Of a stretch of 6,294 bases of DNA, positions 1 through 5,449 are shown piece after piece (within the stretch, counting starts at the first letter, position 1; the number at the start of each line of letters is the position of its first letter). This DNA is from an uncultured Fibrobacterota bacterium (GTDB lineage: Bacteria > Fibrobacterota > Chitinivibrionia > Chitinivibrionales > Chitinispirillaceae): positions 1 to 6,294 of the forward strand of contig CAISVC010000547.1 of assembly GCA_903888815.1 (NCBI GenBank), written 5' to 3'. The position numbers and the translations under genes are program-made. The notes beneath the pieces were generated by a model. It had not been told where the DNA came from, did not search any database, and worked only from the letters and a program-made list of their open reading frames with translations.

Positions 1-926
1 ACAGCGCCCTGCTCTATGTGCAGGCGCACCGCACCGACGGGCTCGGCGGGCCCGGAGGCTGGGTTGACATACCGGGCATGGGCAACTGGTCTGACTCTGC
101 CCTGACCACGGCCCACTTTCCTCCGCAGAACCAGAACTCCTTCAGTTTTGTGCCGCTCGATACCGGACACGGCAGGATTTATGTCACCGTGCCCAATGTT
201 CTGAGAAACGCCTGGATCCCGGTCACTGTCGTGGCAGGAGCTCCCAACGCCCTGTATATTTATCCGACCAACCTCGCGCCGGGCGCACCGGCCAACATTG
301 TCTGGCCTGCGTCCCCGGTTGTCGCGGCCACGATCACCGCCGATGATATTTTTTCACAGCTTTATACCAAGGTCTTTTACAACAGCATCTGGCTGCGTCA
401 GTACGATACCGGTTCGCTTGCCGCGCAGATCGTCTGGAGCGTGTCTCCCGCCGATGCGGACGACACGCTGCTGCCTGCGACGGGTAACCACTCTAATCTC
501 AGGTCAAGGCAGGCGGGCCGTTTCGTAACGGTCACTGCCACCAGAAACGCGCTTTCATATTCGATTCGTCTCTGGGTGGTGCCCGGAGCGGCCCATCATA
601 TAGTCATTGAAGCAAGCCCGAGCGTGCCGAACCGCATCAATGACGACCCGCTTGCGCAGATAGTTATCCAGCCTAATCAGATGACCGGCAGGGGCTATGC
701 CATTCTCCGCGACCAATGGGGCAATTACATACGGAACGACACTGTCGGCCGATGGTACAGCACCACTCCTGCGTGTGTTCTCGTCGCGGGCGGACAGGCA
801 AGCATCGGCGAGGGTATCGCGACGCGCAATTCCGATACCGGCTCGGCACTGATGTGGGTTATTGACAGCCTTTCGCGGCCTGGTTTTAAAATGCGCGACA
901 CGGTGCTGGTGATTCTCGGACAGGTC
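1..926 (+). repeat. Super-repeat copy 1 (incomplete at 5' end)
   Basis: This is the coding repeat within the large protein. Its landmarks in order are: VQAHRTDG...GGWVDI (W at base 60), hinge VAGAP (from 234), VFYNSIWLRQYD (from 372), hinge VPGAAHHIVIEAS (from 579), AILRDQWGNY (from 699) and ASIGEGIATR (from 798). The same landmarks recur in copies 2 and 3 at similar offsets. The domain between the first hinge and the second is about 30 bases shorter here than in copy 2. The beginning of the copy, equivalent to the YYTALRI strand of the later copies, lies outside the window. Confidence 0.82.
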
Positions 927-3900
927 TATTACACTGCCCTGCGCATTTATGTTAACCCGGGCCCGCAATATGTGGACACCGTCAGGATCCCGACCGACGA
1001 TTCACTCACCCTTCATGTGGAAGGGCAGCGCTCGGATAACGGCCAGTGGGAAGATGTTCAGGCAAGCTGGTATAAGGCCGCCGGTCTTGTTACCAAAAAC
1101 AACCCGCCGACCGCTCCAGCGTACACGTGGAACGTGATTCCCAACGCCATAGGAAGCGGCTGGATCTGGGCGCGAAGGGGCGATGCAGGATCGGATTCGG
1201 TCTGGGCAATTTTCACCGAAGGCCCGGCTGACAGCATCGCGCTATTCCGCAATGTCGGCGACCCGGCACTAGTGCCGCCGTTCCCTGCGATTGATACGGT
1301 AGCGGCAGGATCGACCGACTCGATATTCGCTAAAATATTCGACCGCAACGGCCGCTGGCTGAGCAGATTTGAAGACACCAGCAGCAGCAGCGCGGCCATC
1401 TCCTGGACGATTGCAAAGTTGAGCGGTCCGACCGGAGGAGGCAGCGATACGCTTGGCAGGTATGACGGATTTCCTCTGCGGAGGAGCCATGTTACGACCT
1501 TCAGCCCGCATATCGCCTATACGCTGTATCGGGTCACCGCCACGTTAACTTCCGGTACCACGGTCCGGACCGCAAGCGCTTTGATTTATGTCAAACAGGG
1601 CCCTGCCCAGCATCTGGTGATCGAAGCGAGCTCCAATATCATAGGCCAGCTTCTCCTCGGCGACCATCCGCTTGCCTCAATCAATTTCGGCGCGAACGAC
1701 ATAACGCTCAACGCCTTTGCCATTCTGCGTGATGCGGACGGAAACTATGTTTCCTGGAGTTTAAGCACCATCTGGACGAGCTTCAATACCGCGCTGGTTA
1801 CGGCACGGGAAGGCGCTTCACAGGTCGGAGAAGGGCTGGTCACCCGCGTCGCTCCGCTCGGACTGACCGCGGTAAGGGCCGTGAATACGCAGAACCCCAA
1901 CCTGTTCGACACCGTGATCGTGAACGTCACCAATTTCTCCTATGATTCGCTGCGGATTACGGTGATTGATCCGCTGACACAGCTTGATACCAAAGAGATT
2001 ATGGTGCTGGTGATGCAGTCAGGCCCGGGCAACGATACGCTGCTCCATGTTCAGGGCAGGCGTTCCTATGACAAGGTGTGGGAAGACGTCACCGGCAACT
2101 GGAATTACACGGCGGCAAGCGACACCATGAGCAACCCGAATTCCTACGACTGGCTGTTTGCGCCCGTTGATACCACCGGGGCGTCAACCGGTATTATAGT
2201 CGTGAACAGGGGCAGCCTTTCGGCCTCGCTCCTGGTCACCGTAACCCCTGGTGACCCGGCGAGACTCGTGCTCTATCCGCTGGCCGGCCTTCCCAGTACC
2301 ACGAACCAGCCGCTGCAGGACCCTGCACAGCTCATTTCAATGGCAGCCGGAGGTTCGTACCAGATGGTGGCAAAAGTGTTTGACTGGCGCGGCGTATTTC
2401 TTTACGAGTATGACCCCGGGACCTCCCTTCTGGAGCAGAAATTCAACTGGAGCGCGACGAGCCGCACCCATGGCGACATCCTGACCGCAGCCCGCCTTGA
2501 CGTTCCCAATAACCGCGCGACGCAGCATTTCAAGCCGGTGCGGGCCTATGACAGCGTCTATGTGGTTGCGGTGCTTCCGCCTGATGCGTCGCACCCGGCC
2601 CTGCTTTCCGACTCGGTGCAGATTGCGGTGCTTCCGGGTGCGGCCACGCGCCTGATACTCGAAAACACCCCGGATTACCTGAGCCATTTGAACGCTCCCG
2701 ACCCGGTCATTGTGCGCCAGATCCCGAGCGACCAGCAGTATGGCTATGTGTACGCGTACCTCCGCGACGCGAATAATAATTTCGTAAGCTATGACACGGT
2801 TATCAGTCAATGGGGCACCAGCAACGGCGCGATTGTCGGCGTCAGTGCGGGCCGCGCCAATATCGGCGAAGGCGTGGCCTTCCGGGTGGGCTCGACCGGC
2901 ATGGACACGATATGGGCCGTTGACGCAGGCAACCGGTCTGATTCCTGTCTCGTCCAGCTTCTGCAATACTATTATACCGCCCTGAGAATCATTGCAGGAC
3001 AGGATACGGTTCCTCTTTCCCACGATACGCTGGTGATGAACACCAACCAGAGTACAACGCTCCGGGTGCAGGGCAGGCGGTCGGACGATTCCACCCGTTG
3101 GGAGGATGTGGCGGGAACATGGCATAACTGGGCCAATCTCACCATTGTTCCCACAGCGCCGGCCGGAAGTCCGACCTGGACCTTCTCGCCGGCGGATACC
3201 GGATTCGGCTGGATCGCCGTGACGCTCACGGATGCGACGCCGGATTCCCTGCCCGTGCGCTTCACGCCGGGCCCGCCCGTGCGCGCCGTAATAACCATCA
3301 TCACGCCGCCCGGTCAGCGGATCGCGGGCCAGCCGATCCAGGCCGAGGTCCGTATTTATGACGCGGACAACCACCTGGTGCGCGGTGCGTTCACCATCGA
3401 TCCTTCGGCCTATCACGATGCGCTTGACAAGGGCGGCGCCATGCGGCCCGAGCCGTTCGTGATGCTGGGCAGCGATACGGTATGGCTCGATTATCCGACA
3501 CCGTGGGATTTCGGCAGCCAGACGTTTACAAGCGGTATCGATACGGTTCCGATGACGCTTTTCTACGCGCCTTTCGATACCATCGACAGCATGCACCAGA
3601 TCTCGGTCAGCCTCACGGTCGACGGTGTCCCGCTGACTGCGGTGAGCGAACGGTTCGTCCTCCATCCGGGGCCGGTCGGTTCGATCGCTCTTGAGTATCC
3701 CGACTACGGCACTGTTCCGGACCCGCTGCAGCTTGATTTCTACGGTCAGCAGGGGCTCAGCACGGTGAATATCTACACACGGGGTTATGACCGGTTCGGC
3801 AACAGAATCGGTGACATACAAACCGACTGGAACGTCACCCCGACGCTCCATCCGATCACAACGCCCAACCCGCAGTCGTACATTTATTACTCGTCGTCAG

Positions 3901-5186
3901 GGGTCACGACGGACGAGAGCGGTTATATCTGGGTGCGCTATCCGGGAGACACCACGATTACCGACAGCGTCTTTGTGAACATCCACGGCCCGCTGATCAG
4001 GCTGGTACGCGCGGTCACCGGTGACGTGAACGGCAACGGCTCTCTTGACCGCATGACGCTGCATTTCAACAGGCGGGTGACCTTGCCGCCGGGTTTCACC
4101 TTTACACAGCTGAGAATTCAGTTCGGAACGGTCCGCTTCTCGGTTGACAGCATTCTGAACAATCAAGTGGAGAGAGTCGATTCGGTCTGGGTCCTGGCCC
4201 TGCACGAGATACGGGACACCGCCAATTACCAGAAGGTCAATCCTTTTCAGACCGACTGGCAGCCTGCAGTGTCCATGCCGAACCAGCTTACCATCGGTGT
4301 CGAGGGCGCTTCGATCACCTCCATTGACGGCGCAGGTCCGGTTATCTGGAAAGTGGATAAGAACCGTATCAGCTGCGAAGACCGCACACAGGACATCGTC
4401 ACCGTCACCTTCAGCGAGCCGGTCAGGCGGAGGGACAATGCGAGCCTGAGCCAGTCGGACATTCCGGGAATGATCTTTTATGTGTGGCAGATAGACACGG
4501 CGACCGGGCAATTCATCATGGTCAATAACATTCTGGCGGGTATTCCCAACCTGCAGCAGGTGCCGTCCGGAGATTCCGTGGTCACCTTCACCATGGCCAA
4601 TGGCCAGGATCTCACTGCATTTCATTTCCTGAATATCGACACGGTGAGCAGCGCTTTGAACAGTTATGTGGCCGACATGCCGGCCAACTGGTCTCAAAGC
4701 AACAACCAGCGGGTACGGGTGTTTGTCCACGGCTGTACCGGCGGCGATGTAAAGATTGGGCCCAACCCGATCACCCCGACGTTCTACTATGAACCTCCGG
4801 GAGTGTTTAATGTCGTGCAGAACGACAACGCGCTGAACATGGTCAACCCGCTGAAAGGCGGCAAGGGCGGCGCGGCGCTGCAATTCTCTCTCCCGAACCC
4901 GCCGTACGCTGATGTTAAGCTGACCTGCTGGGTCAAGATCTACGATGCGGTGGGGAATGTCGTGCAGTCGCAGAAGAATGACGATTTCCTTTCCACCTTC
5001 AGCGACCGCTTCAGCGATGTCCTGAATGCGACCATCTACTGGAACGGGACCAACGCCAGGGGCATGATAGTGGCGCCGGGAATCTACCGGGTTATCGTGT
5101 ATCTGAAGTACCGGGACTCCGGTTCGGGCAGAGCACGGCAATATCCGGATAACCGGAAGGTGACTCAGCTCGGGGTCGGACGGTAG
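3..5186 (+). CDS. Giant multi-Ig-domain exported/surface protein, 5'-truncated by the window, with FlgD-like C-terminal sorting-type domain
   Basis: This is a non-enzymatic-looking, probably secreted or surface-attached rod protein; I do not recognise a named family for the whole. The frame is open at base 1. The first possible start, GTG at 18, is not credible because the codons before and after it (LLYVQAHRTDG...W) already belong to a repeat seen three more times, so the true start and any signal peptide lie upstream. Counting residue 1 at base 18, residues 1-1323 are four super-repeats of about 340 residues, each with roughly three beta-sandwich domains bounded by hinges such as VPGAA, TPGDP, TPGPP and HPGPV. 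Residues 1324-1436 carry a DVNGNGSLD loop. Residues ~1437-1575 carry an Ig-like module with VTFSEPV. Residues ~1577-1722 form a FlgD-like tail. The protein is rich in Asp, Ser/Thr, Trp and Tyr, has only about five Cys, and contains at least ten DTV and six DSV tripeptides. No catalytic motif or membrane segment is visible. A rho-independent terminator follows 23 nt after the TAG stop. Adhesin, structural or matrix roles are inference. Confidence 0.9.
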   Translation, partial: SALLYVQAHRTDGLGGPGGWVDIPGMGNWSDSALTTAHFPPQNQNSFSFVPLDTGHGRIYVTVPNVLRNAWIPVTVVAGAPNALYIYPTNLAPGAPANIVWPASPVVAATITADDIFSQLYTKVFYNSIWLRQYDTGSLAAQIVWSVSPADADDTLLPATGNHSNLRSRQAGRFVTVTATRNALSYSIRLWVVPGAAHHIVIEASPSVPNRINDDPLAQIVIQPNQMTGRGYAILRDQWGNYIRNDTVGRWYSTTPACVLVAGGQASIGEGIATRNSDTGSALMWVIDSLSRPGFKMRDTVLVILGQVYYTALRIYVNPGPQYVDTVRIPTDDSLTLHVEGQRSDNGQWEDVQASWYKAAGLVTKNNPPTAPAYTWNVIPNAIGSGWIWARRGDAGSDSVWAIFTEGPADSIALFRNVGDPALVPPFPAIDTVAAGSTDSIFAKIFDRNGRWLSRFEDTSSSSAAISWTIAKLSGPTGGGSDTLGRYDGFPLRRSHVTTFSPHIAYTLYRVTATLTSGTTVRTASALIYVKQGPAQHLVIEASSNIIGQLLLGDHPLASINFGANDITLNAFAILRDADGNYVSWSLSTIWTSFNTALVTAREGASQVGEGLVTRVAPLGLTAVRAVNTQNPNLFDTVIVNVTNFSYDSLRITVIDPLTQLDTKEIMVLVMQSGPGNDTLLHVQGRRSYDKVWEDVTGNWNYTAASDTMSNPNSYDWLFAPVDTTGASTGIIVVNRGSLSASLLVTVTPGDPARLVLYPLAGLPSTTNQPLQDPAQLISMAAGGSYQMVAKVFDWRGVFLYEYDPGTSLLEQKFNWSATSRTHGDILTAARLDVPNNRATQHFKPVRAYDSVYVVAVLPPDASHPALLSDSVQIAVLPGAATRLILENTPDYLSHLNAPDPVIVRQIPSDQQYGYVYAYLRDANNNFVSYDTVISQWGTSNGAIVGVSAGRANIGEGVAFRVGSTGMDTIWAVDAGNRSDSCLVQLLQYYYTALRIIAGQDTVPLSHDTLVMNTNQSTTLRVQGRRSDDSTRWEDVAGTWHNWANLTIVPTAPAGSPTWTFSPADTGFGWIAVTLTDATPDSLPVRFTPGPPVRAVITIITPPGQRIAGQPIQAEVRIYDADNHLVRGAFTIDPSAYHDALDKGGAMRPEPFVMLGSDTVWLDYPTPWDFGSQTFTSGIDTVPMTLFYAPFDTIDSMHQISVSLTVDGVPLTAVSERFVLHPGPVGSIALEYPDYGTVPDPLQLDFYGQQGLSTVNIYTRGYDRFGNRIGDIQTDWNVTPTLHPITTPNPQSYIYYSSSGVTTDESGYIWVRYPGDTTITDSVFVNIHGPLIRLVRAVTGDVNGNGSLDRMTLHFNRRVTLPPGFTFTQLRIQFGTVRFSVDSILNNQVERVDSVWVLALHEIRDTANYQKVNPFQTDWQPAVSMPNQLTIGVEGASITSIDGAGPVIWKVDKNRISCEDRTQDIVTVTFSEPVRRRDNASLSQSDIPGMIFYVWQIDTATGQFIMVNNILAGIPNLQQVPSGDSVVTFTMANGQDLTAFHFLNIDTVSSALNSYVADMPANWSQSNNQRVRVFVHGCTGGDVKIGPNPITPTFYYEPPGVFNVVQNDNALNMVNPLKGGKGGAALQFSLPNPPYADVKLTCWVKIYDAVGNVVQSQKNDDFLSTFSDRFSDVLNATIYWNGTNARGMIVAPGIYRVIVYLKYRDSGSGRARQYPDNRKVTQLGVGR
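927..1937 (+). repeat. Super-repeat copy 2 (about 337 residues)
   Basis: The copy opens with YYTALRIYV. It then has EGQRSDNGQWEDV (W at base 1047), hinge EGPADSIALF (1218), KIFDRNGRWL (1332), hinge KQGPAQHLVIEAS (1593), AILRDADGNYVSW (1719) and SQVGEGLVTR (1818). The offsets from the anchor Trp to the later landmarks (about +171, +288, +549 and +672 bases) match copy 3 within about 10 bases. That argues for tandem duplication of a whole three-domain block. The copies are diverged at the DNA level, so the duplication is not recent. Confidence 0.85.
1938..2969 (+). repeat. Super-repeat copy 3 (about 344 residues)
   Basis: The copy opens with SYDSLRITV. It then has VQGRRSYDKVWEDV (W at base 2079), hinge TPGDPARLVLYP (2244), KVFDWRGVFLYEYD (2373), hinge LPGAATRLILENT (2631), AYLRDANNNFVSY (2754) and ANIGEGVAFR (2856). 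It is the longest full copy, and its landmark order is identical to copies 1 and 2. Boundaries are chosen at the recurring Y-x-x-L-R-I strand and could shift by a domain if the real structural unit starts elsewhere. Confidence 0.85.
2970..3986 (+). repeat. Super-repeat copy 4 (about 339 residues, diverged second half)
   Basis: The copy opens with YYTALRIIAG and keeps VQGRRSDDSTRWEDV (W at base 3099), hinge TPGPP (3264), IYDADNHLV (3354), hinge HPGPVGSIALEYP (3663) and YDRFGNRIGD (3786). Offsets stay close to copy 3 (+162, +255, +564, +687), so it is a genuine fourth copy. However, the G-E-G-x-x-x-R motif of copies 1-3 is missing and replaced by a TTDESGYIWVR stretch, and the middle domain is strongly remodelled. 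Terminal copies often diverge like this where they contact a different downstream domain. Confidence 0.75.
4023..4058 (+). other. Calcium-type loop in the large protein (D-V-N-G-N-G-S-L-D)
   Basis: Residues 1336-1344 (counted from base 18) read DVNGNGSLD, preceded by TG and followed by RMTLHF. Acidic or amide side chains at loop positions 1, 3, 5 and 9, with Gly at 6 and a hydrophobic residue at 8, match EF-hand or dockerin-type loops. Position 12 is Thr instead of the usual Asp/Glu. Only one copy is present, whereas cellulosomal dockerins have two, so a bona fide dockerin is unlikely. A structural calcium site at the edge of an Ig-like domain is my inference. Confidence 0.6.
4326..4739 (+). 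other. Ig-like module with FSEPV strand in the large protein
   Basis: The segment starts DGAGPVIWKVDKN and continues DIVTVTFSEPV, the pattern of Ig-like modules that often sit just before C-terminal sorting domains in Fibrobacterota-like exported proteins (from memory, no search done). It spans roughly residues 1437-1574 and ends near FVHGC. The pattern also resembles SbsA-type or Big_5-type domains, in which an FSxPV strand is conserved. The family assignment is tentative. Confidence 0.5.
4746..5183 (+). other. C-terminal FlgD-like / type IX-like sorting domain of the large protein
   Basis: Residues ~1577-1722 follow the order of the widespread C-terminal domain of FCB-group secreted proteins: VKIGPNPITP, then LQFSLPNPP, VKIYDAVGNVV, IYWNGTNARG, VAPGIYRVIVYLKY, and a basic end RKVTQLGVGR. 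In that family the PNP box, the IYDxxGxxV strand and the WxGxxxxGxxVxxGxY strand pair form a beta-sandwich used for outer-membrane export or anchoring, or simply as a FlgD-like fold. Two departures are visible: about 30 extra residues between the PNP box and the FSLP strand, and a longer IYD-to-W linker (about 30 residues). Secretion by a type IX system is inferred and not demonstrated. Confidence 0.62.
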
Positions 5187-5209
5187 CTGCCGGACTTTGA
5201 TAAGGGATC

Positions 5210-5241
5210 AAACCTCCCCGCGGATGCGGGGAGGTTTTTTT
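5210..5241 (+). terminator. Rho-independent terminator of the large gene
   Basis: A perfect 12-bp inverted repeat AAACCTCCCCGC / GCGGGGAGGTTT (5210-5221 and 5226-5237) with the tetraloop GGAT is followed by a run of T through 5241. It starts 23 nt after the TAG stop at 5184-5186. The stem is GC-rich in its core, and the A/T ends overlap the U-tract, as in classical intrinsic terminators. The A-rich side is short, so it mainly works in the + direction. Confidence 0.92.
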
Positions 5242-5282
5242 ATTGCTGCATATATCGTAATTTTTAACCTCACCCCTTTTTT

Positions 5283-5305
5283 CCCCTCTCCCTGAGGGAG
5301 AGGGG
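5283..5305. repeat. Short perfect hairpin, 10-bp stem with TGA loop
   Basis: CCCCTCTCCC (5283-5292) and GGGAGAGGGG (5296-5305) pair perfectly around TGA. The preceding pyrimidine tract AACCTCACCCC (5266-5276) plus T6 is the usual left flank of a common class of dispersed intergenic palindromes, as I remember it from many Gram-negative genomes. No T-run follows the stem on the + strand. Read on the - strand, the stem is followed by A6GGGG in + sense complement, so a weak reverse terminator is possible but unproven. Confidence 0.7.
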
Positions 5306-5314
5306 AGTCCTGCT

Positions 5315-5378
5315 CTGCCGAAGCCCCTGGCCCCCCCCGGCGCGTAGCCGCTCCGGCGCGAGGCAGGGGCTTCGGCAG
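5315..5378. repeat. 15-bp perfect inverted repeat with 34-nt loop containing C8
   Basis: CTGCCGAAGCCCCTG (5315-5329) is the exact reverse complement of CAGGGGCTTCGGCAG (5364-5378). The loop (5330-5363) holds a run of eight C (5331-5338), a direct repeat CCGGCGCG (5337-5344 and 5353-5360) and a small GCCG/CGGC stem (5347-5350 and 5354-5357). There is no coding content here on either strand that I believe. With the hairpin at 5283-5305 it forms a compound palindromic unit, probably a dispersed non-coding repeat or MITE-like relic. A role in the metF leader RNA is an alternative. Confidence 0.75.
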
Positions 5379-5405
5379 GCAGGTTGTTGCAGGCAGGGGG
5401 AGAGG
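5375..5405 (+). repeat. G-rich direct repeat GCAGGCAGG x2 and GGGAGAGG arm
   Basis: GCAGGCAGG occurs at 5375-5383 and again at 5389-5397, separated by TTGTT. It is followed by GGGAGAGG (5398-5405), which is complementary to CCTCTCCC inside the upstream hairpin (5285-5292). The tract lies about 45 nt upstream of the preferred metF start and has enough GG pairs for a two-layer G-quadruplex in principle. Its boundary marks the end of the palindromic region. Confidence 0.55.
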
Positions 5406-5449
5406 TCTGAATCCGTAAAGAAATGGAAATCCGGAAAACAATACCGTTC

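Noticed and set aside
18..20. GTG as the start codon of the large gene
   Set aside because: In-frame codons 3-17 continue the conserved repeat strand (LLYV), so translation passes through this position from upstream.
2337..3851. Long open frame of 504 codons on the - strand
   Set aside because: It lies wholly opposite the repeat-bearing + frame. Its translation is rich in Arg, His and Ile with no recognisable motif, as expected for a shadow of a GC-biased coding strand; the + frame has clear internal homology.
4023..4058. Cellulosome dockerin domain
   Set aside because: There is a single loop instead of two, no following helix pattern, and Thr at loop position 12.
3897..5141. Open frame of 414 codons on the - strand
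   Set aside because: It lies opposite the FSEPV and FlgD-like modules, which are clearly coding on the + strand. No ribosome binding site or family signature is visible.
5384..5412. Sigma-70-like promoter TTGTTG - 17 nt - CTGAAT before metF
   Set aside because: Only three of six positions match in each box, and the spacer is a G-rich repeat. This is within chance expectation.
5187..5449. Riboswitch (SAM, cobalamin or similar) in the metF leader
   Set aside because: I looked because methionine-pathway genes often have one, but found no conserved core of these classes. The structure present is simple long palindromes plus a terminator belonging to the upstream gene.
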